From Cristatella mucedo (lineage: Eukaryota > Bryozoa > Phylactolaemata > Cristatellidae): a stretch of 64,000 nucleotides of DNA. The notes below the pieces were generated by a model. The model did not search any database and was not told the origin of the DNA. It saw only the letters and a list, made by a program, of their open reading frames with translations. This document shows, in pieces, positions 12,308-24,037 of this stretch. Position numbers and translations under genes: made by a program. The DNA lies in contig WPIO01000056.1 in the NCBI GenBank assembly GCA_009760855.2, forward strand, positions 1,308,501 through 1,372,500. Reading direction: 5' to 3'. How positions within the stretch are numbered: position 1 is the first letter of the stretch; the number at the start of each line of letters is the position of its first letter.

Positions 12308-13125
12308 TGTGTAGTCCAATCACATAGATTAAGCAAACTGAGAAGTAAATAGCCTAGTTTCTGAATAATTATTGTTTCATAAAACGATGGAATTGAATTG
12401 CGTAACGTCAAATTTTAGTCATGGGTTTTTGTACCGGTCAAATCGTCACTATAAACCCAATCGCAAATTATACTTCATTTGAGTTTAATCGCATCAAGTA
12501 GAGCCAAGGGCCTTAATAGCTTACTAGCGGGTTAACTAAGTTACAGCAGCAGAATACGCTCAGCCCTGAAGGTCATTCGTTGACTTTAATTGAAGGTGAG
12601 TTCATAAGAGATCAGCACATTTCCATTAGACATACATTCTGCATGGGTTCGATGCTTAGCGCTTCGAATTTCGCTCGAGGTTGGTTTTGAGAAGAAAATG
12701 GTAGCAGTAGTTTGTGAAATGTGCTCGCTGTCTCGTTACGACTATTCGATTTCTTTTTTTCCTACTTTCCCGAATCGCCAATCAGTGTGTACCCAGCTAC
12801 TTAAAGGAGCTCAAAAAGCAGCATTCATTTCTTGGTGAAAGGTTTTTCTTTCAATCAGCAAATTAGCTTTCAAGTAGTATTTTACTATGCAGAGGTGGTA
12901 TTAAGGTAGTAAAAAAGATGCCGTCAGAAAAGTAGAGCTTGCATGAACCTTCGTGGCTTTCTCTTATAAATAATATTTCATGGCTAACTAGAAGCATTAA
13001 GTTGTACGTGCGTACAGCCAGAGTCAGTGGCGGAGCCACGGGCAGGGAGGCATTTGCCCCGCCCCTACTTTGAGCGGGCGAGCGGGGTCACTCATATTCT
13101 TATGTATGTATGTACGTGTGCATGT
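12308..13125. repeat. Intron 2 duplicate, copy 2 (pairs with 7364-8180)
   Basis: Near-identical partner of 7364-8180, lying inside intron 2 of the WAP gene between the two 240-bp intron duplicates. Ends in a short tetranucleotide array. Confidence 0.8.
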
Positions 13126-13159
13126 ACGTATGTATGTATCCGTGCATGCATGTACGTTT

Positions 13160-13410
13160 AAAAAATGTTTGAGTGGTATTTTCTTTAATCTTTTAAGCTG
13201 TCTGCACAAGATATATAGTCATGTGGTTAAAAATAGCGAGCACATATCCTGAGTGTGAATGCCTGAAGAGAAGTGTCTAAATTTTTCTAAAACTGATTCT
13301 TTAATTCTAAAGATAGTCTTGGTTTAGGGCCAAAGTCTTTTATCCTTAGAAGATTTGTAAATACCCGATATTGCCTTGTCAGCTAACTAGTAAATAGGCA
13401 ACATTGATTT
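13160..13410. repeat. Intron duplicate, copy 2 (pairs with 11695-11930)
   Basis: Second copy of the 240-bp intron segment. With 11695-11930 it brackets the 815-bp repeat unit. Confidence 0.7.
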
Positions 13411-13594
13411 GTTGAGGCAACGATCAAACTCGCTTAGCTATACCAAAGATGCGTAATTTGGTAAGCTAAAAATTATTTTCATAACAATTATGAGATATTT
13501 GCAAGATTTCACTTATAAATTGAACCGAAGCACAAGCCGAGCTTGAATGAGACTTTTTAGATTGATGAATCCAAGAACGCTCTATGATACTCAC

Positions 13595-13654
13595 CCCTCC
13601 AGGCTTTCCACAGCCATCAATAGCGATGACTGAGAGAAGTAGAACACAAGCAGC
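13595..13654 (-). CDS. WAP-domain secreted peptide, exon 2 (signal-peptide core)
   Basis: Exactly 60 bp, phase 0 at both ends, between a 'catctttgtag' acceptor and a 'gtgagt' donor. It encodes AACVLLLSVIAIDGCGKPGG: the hydrophobic core of a signal peptide, a likely cleavage site around Ile-Asp-Gly, and the first cysteine of the mature peptide. The aligned exon in unit B (21659-21717) is 59 bp and has a mutated donor. Confidence 0.78.
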
Positions 13655-13850
13655 CTACAAAGATGAAACATTTTCAAAATTACTCGGGCGTGCTGCCGCA
13701 CTTGCGTTTGCAATTGCGTTCGTCTTCGAGAATCGGGCGTGCTTAAGCTTTATCAAGCAGTTACACAGATCGAGAATTGAGTGCCACCATTCAGCTCGCC
13801 CAAGAACTTGAAAAGTGGGAAATAGCCGACTGCCACCCATGAAAACGTAC

Positions 13851-13883
13851 CGCAGCTAAGCAATAAGATCCCATCCTCTGCAT
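13851..13883 (-). CDS. WAP-domain secreted peptide, exon 1 (start)
   Basis: The chosen start gives MQRMGSYCLAA and then a 'gtacgt' donor in phase 0, which joins exon 2 to complete a normal signal peptide. The second Met (13874) may be the true start, because unit B keeps the equivalent MGSRCLAV followed by 'gtgcgt' (21911-21934). The frame stays open upstream to a Met at 13997, but that would bury the signal peptide internally, so I prefer the downstream start. Introns: 13655-13850 (196 bp), 10620-13594 (about 3.0 kb), 10137-10558 (422 bp). Confidence 0.7.
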
Positions 13884-13940
13884 GTGACTGAGCCGCAGAA
13901 TAATCGGACTCTGCTTAGAAAAAGCTGATCTAGCCTTGCT

Positions 13941-13961
13941 TTTATTTACGGGCTGACCAAT
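13941..13961 (-). promoter_or_regulatory. Possible core promoter of WAP gene A
   Basis: On the minus strand an ATTGG (inverted CCAAT) is followed by TAAATAAA, about 60-75 bp upstream of the start codon. Unit B lacks the TAAATAAA. Suggestive only. Confidence 0.3.
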
Positions 13962-14819
13962 CGGGACTTTCTGAACCCGTCGCAATATCAGGTGCACGCT
14001 TAAGCCTCAGCATTAGTTGCCACAGGGCTTATGTCTAACCACACCCAAAGCCTTATCTTCGTTTCAAGCTGGCAATCAATCGAATCTGCAGGTATAATCT
14101 CATAACATATTTTCTCCTAGAGTGGTTTCCCGAGAGTTTGTGGCTCTCCTATACCGATGCTGGCCAGTTTGTCCCAGTTCAGGAAAGAAGTAGAAGACTT
14201 GAAATGGCCAATCCACAAATATCATCCTCTATATCCGAGTGCAAATAACGACACCACAGGCTCGATGTGTGCATGAAGTGGATATCTACGTATGCACTCG
14301 CGAGTGTGTACAGTGACGGACACAGCTCGCCGTTAAATTGGCTAGCAATGCACGTCGTAGCCGTCTCGACAGAAGCGTCTGCACACCTCATCTCACTGCA
14401 GCAGCGGCAGCCAATGCCTGTCCAGCATGTCAAAGCTGCCACGCACGGCATCTGAAATTGTTCCGAGCTTTTACCTGCCTACTCAGCGCTATCCAGCCAT
14501 CATCGGAGCTGGCATTTGCTGCGACCGAGCGGCTGAGTGACGACTCGGTGCCGTTCGGTGAGCGCGTCAGTCCGCCGCTGCGAGCACCGACGCGTGACAG
14601 AAGAGTGCTCTCGCATGGCTGTCTGAGAACCTAAAAGGGTCGCTCCGAAAAGGGAAAACTGCCACGAGCGAAAAGCGGCAAAATGTCGGCCACGACTGTC
14701 GTGATCAGGAGCTGTCGGCGTTCTCTCTCACTGATTGTCGGCTGCATGTCACACGTTACGTGTCACATGTTACACGTGACACGCCTTCGTGGCCAAAGCA
14801 GCTTGCCTACGCGGACGTG

Positions 14820-15040
14820 AGACAGCCACTTGTCGACTTTTCTGTGGTCACGTCGTCAGGTCGGCGAGAGGTGGTGTCATTGGCAAACATATTACGTTCA
14901 CGATAGGCAAGCCTGTTTGCAGAGTTTTGAACCGACTGCGAGCGCCTGATTGAACGCTTCCATGGACAAACAAATGCTAGTCTCAGGAGTCGAGTCAAAA
15001 AACAAAACGCCACGCAGCTGGGCATGCCGGTCGCAAGCTT
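14820..15040 (-). mobile_element. LINE L-B coding fragment
   Basis: Minus-strand match to the L-B segment preceding the C-terminal motif (compare 61310-61500): 'gtcggcgagaggtggtgt' and 'cgataggcaagcctgtttgc' on the plus strand. It gives a QNSANRLAYRER-type remnant of QNSAARLVCREH. Confidence 0.65.
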
Positions 15041-15155
15041 CGCAGTTGCCACATTGTACCACTTTTTGGTGACTTGCATTAGCTTCCAGTCAAGCAGCCC
15101 ACCAACTTGAAAGTTCTGTCACTCACTTTTAGGTCTCTTTATTCTTTGGCTCCAG

Positions 15156-15299
<144 letters not shown>

Positions 15300-15514
15300 T
15301 AGTTCATTTAACAGCCTCTTTTTTTATAGCGAAAGAAGAGCCTTACGGTTATCGCCACTGTTTGCAGCGGCGATACAGAATCACCAAACGCAAGATTCGA
15401 ACCTATGACCGGTTGCCGAGGTCGTCTCTCTCCCTCTCGGGATTTTGGGCCAACTACTTGCACTATTATAGAAATATAAGCTCATGAACGTGTTATGTTT
15501 TTATATATTTAACT

Positions 15515-15518
<4 letters not shown>

Positions 15519-15566
<48 letters not shown>
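15519..15566. repeat. (TA)n microsatellite
   Basis: About 48 bp of TA repeats. Confidence 0.95.
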
Positions 15567-15568
<2 letters not shown>

Positions 15569-15579
15569 CGAATCTACTC

Positions 15580-16080
15580 CCCACCAAACTAAGCGTCGTA
15601 TAACCCGCTTTTTGCAATCTAATTGGTTACCTATGTGTTATGTTATATGTTTACCTATATTAGGTTTACCTTGTACGACCCTAAAATCCTGCGTACACTG
15701 CCGTTAGTTCGTATGGTCCCAAAGCCTTGAACTCACTTCCGACTTGCTTCCTGACATCCCCTGACTTTGAACACATTTAAAAAGAAACTAAAAACACACC
15801 TATTGATAGCAGCATTTTGTGGGTCGATGTGATTCGTCATTTGTGTGCTCGCTCGCGATGTCACTACGCATGACTCAACTATGCATAATGCCACTAACCA
15901 TATTGACATACTGACTCTCTGCATGTAGACTCTAACCATGTTATATTTTTTTTCATTGAGTATGCTACTGCTAACCATTCGATCATGCCTCCTTTACCGC
16001 AATGCGAAGTGCCTGGAAATAGATTGAGTTCTGTGAGGGCAGTATACAAATGTATGACTATTCCTGCTTTATTACAATTA
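15580..16080 (+). mobile_element. LINE L-B 3' fragment
   Basis: Carries the C-terminal block ('cccaaagccttgaactcactt', 'aaaaagaaactaaaaacac') then the tail with 'ggaaatagattgagttctgtgag'. Frames are broken. Confidence 0.65.
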
Positions 16081-16719
16081 ACAATTAAACAAGCATAAAC
16101 AGTGCCGCATTGGTTTGGTCCGGGGGTTAGGCTACTTTATTATGGACGAAATTATCCTTAAGCATAATTCCGGAGCAACTTTTCGTCAGAATTGATATAG
16201 AGACTCAACTAAAGCAATTGGCTAGGTAGTTTGACTAGCCGACGCTCATCAACTTTGCTCTTAAGCATGTCGAAGTTTTTCGATTGGGTTTAGATTAGTA
16301 GTCACGCTATTAAAATGCACCCAGTAGATGATACCAGTGATAGAAACCGTTGCCAGAAATTCCTCGACGGTCAATGATACTCAGGTCTGCTCTCTTGCTG
16401 CCACATAAAATCTAGCCTACTCTGATTCATCGCAAATAACATTGCGAGATTTGTTTACTATGAACAATAATTTAAGCTGATTCAGTACGGCTTCAATTTA
16501 ATACAGTATCACTAGTAGCACCCGTATCATCACTTTGTCATGCCGAACTGTACCATCTTCAAATGGAAGTCACTAGGGTATGTTTTATTGAGAGGCTCTA
16601 CGATAGTTCTCATAGTCCGACTGTTCATCGACAGGCTTGGGAGGACTAAGTGAGATCTTACCAATTGATCGGCACAAAGGCCTAGCCTAGCTTCTTTAAA
16701 AAGATATAAAATAATGCTT

Positions 16720-17165
16720 CTGTCCACGATTAACCATCTCCTTAACCGTTCCCAGGTTAGAGGCTCTTTGCCTAATAATCCCTATGATGATATAGCTGCT
16801 CGCTTCTCTAGCTTCGTTGTCAACAAGAGGACACAATCAGGGAGCCCATGGCTAGGGTGGCAGCATACCCCCTGGAATCATGTCCCTCACTTCCATGCAT
16901 CAACTCAATGTCTACATTCAAGGAAGCCACTAGTAACCTCGTCATTGCCGTATGCTTCACTTCTGTGCCCTTCACCTCTAACAAAGTTACGCTCTTTCTC
17001 ATTGAGCATGCTAGAACTAAACGTACGATCGTGCTTCCTTTGCAGCAAATGTGTCAAATGCGTAGAAATAGTAAGTTCTCCGAGGGCGATAAGTAATTTA
17101 TTGTTCTTTTTCTTATTATTATTATTCTTATTATTCTTATTCTCTCCTATCAGTATTAATAATAG
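16720..17165 (+). mobile_element. Internally deleted CR1/L2-type LINE fragment
   Basis: The frame from 16714 reads NHLLNRSQVRGSLPNN then DDIAARFSSFVVNKRTQ, resembling the linker between endonuclease and reverse transcriptase in CR1/L2 elements (a 'LL...LP...LA..F..FF..K' pattern). It then passes directly to an L-B-like tail ('gtagaaatagtaagttctccgaggg') and TTA repeats. Confidence 0.5.
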
Positions 17166-19016
17166 TGACCGCCGATTCTTCCATCAACAAGTCTCGTTGA
17201 CAGTTAGCTAAAGTTACAAGCTAGGTGGCAAGGTCGCTGACATATTGCAGCTAGCCAAAAGCTTGCTTTTCAAAAAGTAAAGGCTTGTGACTGCTAATCC
17301 CGGTGAAAATAGGTTGGGTGCGAAACCTCCGCAGAATGCTTTATTAAGCCGTGTAACAAGTTGATGTATCTTAACAACTCGTTCACCGGAGCATTATAAT
17401 GGCCGTCACACCGACAGCATGTTAACTTAAGGCTACCAAACAGCTACCTCCTTTTCATCGTGCACAAATATGATTGTAACTACACGAATTGTCGATTAAT
17501 CTAGCAGTATCGTTGAATTTATTTTATTTTGAAATACTGTACTCTAGCAATACTTGGCCTGCTGCCACAAATAATTCATCAAATCTGTGCTCTCGTGAAG
17601 ACAGAAATCTCGTCATGCATGGTCCATCTCAGTGACGTTTTTTTATCAGAATTTGCCCTTTTCGAGAGATCACACACTTCCGACAGTACCTACATGTACA
17701 TATGTATATACGAGTAAGCACATGGACTTGCTTTACTGAGTCATAGTAGAAATACCATGCTGTACATTAAAGTACACGTCTAAAACATCTTGGTACACTA
17801 GGATTTTTGTCATCGTAGAATGTGGAAAGCGTATGAGTGCGAAGTAAATGTTATCCGCACGACTGACCCATGAAATGGCTCCCGTAGAGTTGCCCATGGC
17901 CGAAAACATCCCCCGTAAGAAAGACTTTAAGGCATTAGAGCGTCTGAACTTGTGATTTATTGATTTTCATAGCGAAAGGTATGCGCATGAAAAACTGTCG
18001 CCCTCACCACTCGAATGAAAGATCACAGTCCTTACGGGCGAGAGCGGCGTGTGGAAGAAAGGACCGAATTGTCATCGAATTGACCGCCAATTAAAGAGCC
18101 TTCCACAACGCGACCGCGATTAGCATTTCTGATTATGAGCTTTGTGCTATCGCAGACTTTTTCAACAACATAACGTGCCTGCGAGGTTTGAGCTGGAGCT
18201 CGTGAGGCAGGACGGGGTGAGCATGTTAATTTACTCTTGAGGAATATCAATCTCGTTTTCGAGATACTCCTATGCAACCGTAGTCAGCAGCGTGTAATTA
18301 TCAAGTGCAGACGTTAACGCTAGCAGGAGCTCGAGTCGTCTGCGGCTCGGAAGTGCTGCACTCCGACTAGCTTGCTTCTTTTCTCACGCCTAGGAATGAA
18401 AACGCTGCGCTCTGATTCGCTAGCCAAGGTGCCGGCGCCGCCTGGCCGCGCGATTGACTCGCTTTATTTAATAGGGATAACAGTTTACGACAACCCATAG
18501 CAAAATTAGTATCACCTCTTTATTTTAGAGAGTTGCATTTTGTACATTTAAATTCTCCACGCCTTTCATTGGGCAGAAATCAGCAGCCAAGAGCCTTTAT
18601 TTCAATTGACCAATAGAAGCGATAACGATAATTAACCAATAGAAGCGATAACCTGCTGCCGAATAAGGAGAGAAGTCGGGAGCTAGTAAGTACAGGCCGT
18701 ATTGAAAAGAGTTTCAATTGTCGACAGTAAAAGTACTTGCATCATCTTACAACAAAAAAACATACTTTAAACTCTGCTGCGGCTGCATGAACGGCCCTTA
18801 GTTGCTGAAATATAACTGCATGAAAAGTGTGACAACACACGACGATTCTTTATTTTTAACAGTTTATATGCTAAAATAGGAGTCAATCCAGCTTGTGTAA
18901 TTGACATAATCAGCTGAGTCACAGTCACCGTGTTCCATTGCATATGGCCGGGAAGCATCGTTTTCCTCTTGGGAAGGTTTCTTTTAGTGGAGCTGTTTCC
19001 TTTTTACCACGTACGA

Positions 19017-19288
19017 CATCTACTCTCCAACTGCCGACTATGGCACATCTTTTTCAGCTGTCCTGAACTGCTACTTCTGTGCTACTCACTACCTCAACTG
19101 CTCTCCTAACTCTGCTATGCTTCCCACTTTCTCTTTGTTGCGTGAGACGAAGTCTGTTGGGTACCGAATGCGTACCGAAAGCCGCTTAGGCTGTGAGTGC
19201 GCTATACAAAACTCTCCTGCGTAACGCCCACATGGTCTTTATGACTTTGTGGAGTTACTGACGGAGATACATTACATTACATTACATT
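19017..19288 (+). mobile_element. LINE L-A, 5'-truncated insertion in WAP pseudogene exon 4
   Basis: About 270 bp matching the last part of the L-A ORF and 3' end (compare 47235-47490), ending in four ATTAC repeats. An exact 8-bp direct repeat ACGTACGA flanks it (19009-19016 and 19289-19296). The intact exon 4 has ACGTACG at the aligned site, so the pre-insertion target is visible. Confidence 0.85.
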
Positions 19289-20454
19289 ACGTACGAAGCA
19301 CCGGATAAATATACTGATACCGGACATCCGGCTCTGCAATACAGTAAATCATGTACAGTTTACTGCAGTCATCTTAAACCACTTGAAACCGCAGCCTGAA
19401 GCTTGAAACCATATTTTGACGGCAATTTATTGAGAATTTGCCTGCTAATTCTGATTCTTTACTTACATAAATAAAATATTAAGATATAAATACTTGAAAA
19501 TTATAAAGACTTTGCTCTTCCGTTTGCTGCAATTTAATCTTTTGCCTGAGCAGTCAGTATCGACTACTCAATTGTAAACAGGACAAAAATGCAGATTCCA
19601 GGGCCTCAAAGTGAAATTGGGCAAAGGATGTTTAGACAGATTTCGCTGAAAATGGCGAGTTAGCGAGAGGATACTCTCTACTATAGAAAAATAATGAAGA
19701 GTTCTTCTTGCGGATACAGTAAGCAGTCTTTCTAAACGTAAATGCTGAGCCGCAGAGTCACCTGACACAATACGATTCAAGGGTTAAGCAGCAGAAAGTA
19801 CTTTGTACGCATTTGCAATTCAGGCACGTTGCTTCCAATAAATACAAAAGTTGAGGCTAAAAAGTTCAACTTGGGTTTAATCTAGAAATATTATCGCAAT
19901 GATGGGTCAATCTTGGAAATTTAAACAATGACATCGGTATGGAAAAAATACAAGTGAATTAAAGTTGAATGGCTGGATGACTGGGCTACTTAGAATCAGC
20001 TTTACAATCTGTTCCGAGCTATATACCAATTGTGTGGATTATAATGCGGAACAGCGTAACATAAACTGCAATATTTAGTCGCCACTGTTATATTTCAATT
20101 TATTCAATGGCGTAAAGTTTGACACAAGGAAACATTTCTCAGCATTTCATCCTATACTTTTATTAGGAGCACACTTGCTCTGAAGTATTAACAATTTAAC
20201 CTCTAATTACAAAATAGAAAGCGTTTGGCTTATGAAAGGAGAACTAGCTCGAACCACCACGGGTTGACGAATTTTAATGTAACTAACCGCAGATGATTTT
20301 GACAATCTGCAAAAATACAGGCCAAAAACATTTCACTGAGCAAAAGTCACTATCTATGCGAAACATATTTCCTGCCTTATTTAGACCGAAATATTACATT
20401 ACCGTGACTAAATCTCTTTAAGATCACTTGATATATTCTGGAAAAGAATAATAA

Positions 20455-20560
20455 CAATAACAATAATCATACATTTCTGTAGCGCCCTCAGAGAACTTAT
20501 ACATTTCGGTTAAATGTGCGATATGGCAGCTGTGGCAAGATTTGTAAGTTCCGATGTTCC
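20455..20560 (-). mobile_element. LINE L-B tail fragment
   Basis: AAT-type repeats then 'agcgccctcagagaactta', the complement of the L-B tail, in the intron of pseudogene B. Confidence 0.55.
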
Positions 20561-22267
20561 TGACAGACTAGCAAAGCTACCAAGCTGAATAGTTCTGCAC
20601 TATCTGTAAGCGGCTAATTGCTCTCTAGATTTCTAAGTTGCCTATTGCGCAAGCATGAATATGCTCGAGTAGTGAGCTAAGAAAGTAAAGGTTAGATGTT
20701 ACACATGCACGGATCAGGTGTGTTGGTGATATATTGAATATTATGTAAGGCTTTCTGTGGTATTATTGAACTGAAAGTAAGCCGAATTGACTAAGGAAAG
20801 ATCTGTTTCTATAGTGAAAGCTCACTATAGAGCCGTGGACAGTGCACCATTATTCGTATAATGTTTCGTTCACAATAATGATATCTGGTGACTGGTTTGA
20901 TGTCCAGAATAAGCTGTTGTAACACTTTTAGCTACCCACAGAACACTTTAGATAATTGCACGATCTGGAGAAGGATTACAGTCTACGATTGGCTCAATAT
21001 AGACTGTAGCCAGGATCATTGGAACCGACCATATGACGATTTATTGGCCGCATTCTGGCACTATCGCATGCAACTACTCCGAACATGCTAAATTTGAGTG
21101 TATCGTATGTGTATTACTTTTATTATTTAAGCTTTCCTTGCACCATTCGTGGTTAAGTTGTCAAAAATAGTGAACATGCATCCTTTACAGTGAACAACAG
21201 CACTCGAATGCCTAGTTTTGCTATAGCTAGTGTTTAGATTGAAAAAATAGAAATAACTTTAAGGTCAGTAATAATTTTTTAAAAGGTGTTTACAATTCCA
21301 AAATTGCCTGCTTCTTAGTACATGTTTAACAGTGGCGTGTTGTGTGTTGTCGTGAGCTGTGGTTGAAAAAGGAAGACGTCAATTGGAATGTATTATGGAC
21401 AAGCTGGCATCCAGAGAGTGGCATTAAAATTCCAATTCATAAACAGATTTTTTTTACCTGAACAAACCTGAGCACAAACATTGCATTTTAGAGCAAAAAA
21501 TAGTGCACTAATTCCCTAGATGAACCTGTCGTAGTTGAATACATCTACAGCTTTACGGAACTGTACAGCAATCAGAAAAATTAAGATTGTATGCTAGATG
21601 ATTGTGGTGTACTTTGAAATTTACATATCCAAAAATGCAAGAGCTCTCTATGACTCTCCCCTCCGGGCTTTCCGCAGCAATCAATAGTGACGATGGAAAG
21701 GATCAGTATAAAACGACCTGCAACGATGAAATATTTTCGAAATCACACGTGCTGCTGCACTTTCGTTTGTGAAAGTGCTTGACTTCTAGCAGTGGGCGTA
21801 ATAAGCTCCATCAAACCACTTCACAGAACGAGAGTTGGGTGCTACCCTTCTGCTCGCCCAAGAATCGTGACCCTGGAAAGTACTGGCTGCTACTCACATA
21901 TCACACGCACCACAGCCAAGCAACGGGAGCCCATCGTACGCCAGCGACTGAGACTCGGAACCAACCGGACTCTCTGCACAAACAAAGCCCATCTAGCCTT
22001 GGACTGATTAGTGGGCTGGCCAAGCTGGATATTCTGAATCATATCGGCATATGACGCACTTAGTTCAGCCTCCGCATTAGTTGCCTTGGGCTTGGTCCCA
22101 TAGTCACACCCCAAGTACCCAAGGCTTCGTTTCCATTGGCAATCAATAAAATCTGCAAGCTAAATCTAGCAAACTATGTTCTCCAGGGGTCGTTTTCCGG
22201 AATCCTCTGACTCATCAATCCTGATGCTAGCCAGCTGGTTCCGAAAGGGAACTAAATAAAGGCTTGA

Positions 22268-22493
22268 CAGGGCTCATTCATCCATAGCTATTATCCTTTA
22301 TCTAGGAATGAATATTATGATACCGGACGCTCCCAGTGTGAGTGAAAGTGGGTGTCTACCTATGACCTCGTTAGTGCCTGCAGGGCTCATTCATCCATAG
22401 CTATTATCCTTTATCTAGGAATGAATATTATGATACCGGACGCTCCCAGTGTGAGTGAAAGTGGGTGTCTACCTATGACCTCGTTAGTGCCTG
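22268..22493. repeat. Exact 113-bp tandem duplication
   Basis: 22268-22380 and 22381-22493 appear identical base for base, each starting CAGGGCTCATTCATCC. Lies at the upstream edge of unit B, where unit A has a single copy. Confidence 0.9.
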
Positions 22494-22699
22494 CGCTAGG
22501 GTTGGCTTGACTGCTTGGTAGTTACAATGACAGGGCATGACTAGGCTTATTAAATTAGTCTCGTTCTCGACTGCCTTGATGAACAAAGCCCAGGAGCATG
22601 GCGTTTCTTTTGTAGACGGCGTGGGCTGCATGCTACATTTTTCAAAGCTACTTATGACCACACTCGGTACCTGCGAAATAAAGAGCTTAGTCGTGCTCT

Positions 22700-23375
22700 T
22701 TTCATGGTTTATACTCTCCCTCTTGTCGATGTGACTGCCAAGCGAAATCTAGGCTTTCACTTCTATGCGGATGACACTCAGTTCCACCTTTTCTATCATC
22801 CATTCCAGTCCTTGAGTACCTCAAATTCTATTAACTTCCTTCCTGCATGTATCGATGACATCCGCACATGGATGCACCGAATTTTCCTACGACGAATGAC
22901 GATAAAACCGACTAACTAGTTATGGGCAAACCAAGTGTGATTTAGAAACGGCTAGGCATCTCACCCTGTTTTGAATCAAATCTCATAGCTGCATCTCTTA
23001 CGAACTTCAAACCGTGTGGGGACCGTGACTTTAGCTCAATTGCTTCCATAGCTTGTTCCAAAGTTAGCCTGGAACTCACTACCGACGGACGCTTCGACAT
23101 CCCCTGACTGGAAATTTAAACCTAAGCTCGATACACGCCTGTTTGGCACAGTATTTCGTGGATCCCTGTGATTAGTTCTTTTTGAGGTTATTTGTGCTGA
23201 CAATGTGCGTCCTGGCAATAACTATATTTGCATGCGGGCACTGTGCATGTCACCTCTATCCACGTTATCCTTGCTGACATTGTGCATGCCATTACTGGCC
23301 ATTTGATGCTGCTTCCTTTGCAGCATATGCAAAGTGCCTAGAAAGAGGTTAAGTTCACTGGCGGCATAACGCAAA
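22700..23375 (+). mobile_element. LINE L-B fragment with reverse transcriptase motif
   Basis: Reads [17 protein letters not shown], containing the YADD catalytic motif of reverse transcriptase, then a degenerate continuation and C-terminal block (23030-23130). Stops and frame shifts make it defective. Confidence 0.7.
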
Positions 23376-23419
23376 AGTATTAACGTTTTTGTTATCATTA
23401 TTATTGCATGCTAGATGGT

Positions 23420-23810
23420 TAGTAGACCGTGCATTTAGTTCATATGCTCCCAAAGCTTGGAACTCACTCCCGGCTTGCGTCACGACATCCCCTGACTTAA
23501 CCACATTTAAAAAGAAACTAAAAACGCACCTATTGATGAAATAATGTAGTGGGTCCCTTTGATTCGTCCTTTATGTGCTTATGCGTGCTGACACGTGCAC
23601 GCTGCCACAAACCGCACTTGCATGCTGACCTTATGCATACCACCCCTAGCCGTGTTATTCATGTTGTTTATCAAGCATTCATCAAGCATTCACCATTCGC
23701 TCGTGTTTTCTTTGCAGCAATTTTAAAGCGCCTAGAGAGAGATTAAGTTCTCTGAGGGCGCTTTATCTATTGCATTATTGTTTTTATTATTATCATTACT
23801 ATTTAACAGG
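23420..23810 (+). mobile_element. LINE L-B 3' end
   Basis: C-terminal block ('cccaaagcttggaactcactcccggc'), then the tail with 'gagattaagttctctgagggc' at about 23740-23762 and TTA-type repeats. Confidence 0.75.
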
Positions 23811-24037
23811 GCCGGCAGACGCGGTTCATAAGAGTGACTTAAAAAAGATACTGGCGGCCGACGGACGACTTGCGACATTATGCTGAGGCACGGTGGGTGA
23901 GCTATCATTAAAATAAGTGCGAAACAGCTCTTTAAACTTACCGTTCTTAGATTTGAAAGACGAGCGGCTAATAGAGCAAACGCAGGATGCAGAATGGTTT
24001 ATACTGCTGAAGAATGCCTGCCGATAGGTATTGACTA

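Larger units (their letters stand above)
8770..14400 (-). repeat. WAP tandem unit A
   Basis: Aligns as an old direct duplication with about 17240-22490. Anchors are 8820-9110 with 17260-17550, 9660 with 18580, the WAP exons, and the upstream flank 14100-14330 with 22150-22380. Divergence is large enough that the exons are the best conserved parts. Contains the intact gene. Confidence 0.7.
18870..21934 (-). pseudogene. WAP-domain gene, pseudogene copy B
   Basis: Four exons align to the intact gene. Exon 1 (21911-21934) keeps MGSRCLAV and a gtgcgt donor. Exon 2 (21659-21717) is one base short and its donor is gagagt instead of gtgagt. Exon 3 (about 19797-19856) has lost its first cysteine and the donor. 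Exon 4 (about 18870-19340) reads GKRCFPAICNGTR then a stop, has lost several core cysteines, and is split by a LINE insertion (19017-19288). These lesions rule out a normal product. An AATAAA remains downstream. Confidence 0.75.
17240..22490 (-). repeat. WAP tandem unit B
   Basis: Diverged direct duplicate of unit A (about 8770-14400), offset by 8-9 kb. Contains pseudogene B. Confidence 0.65.

Noticed and set aside
18032-18277. 81-codon minus-strand frame with a balanced C-terminal half
   Set aside because: Has an acceptor-like 'cctcgcag' but no homologue, and lies between the two WAP units without splice-phase support. Kept as unproven.
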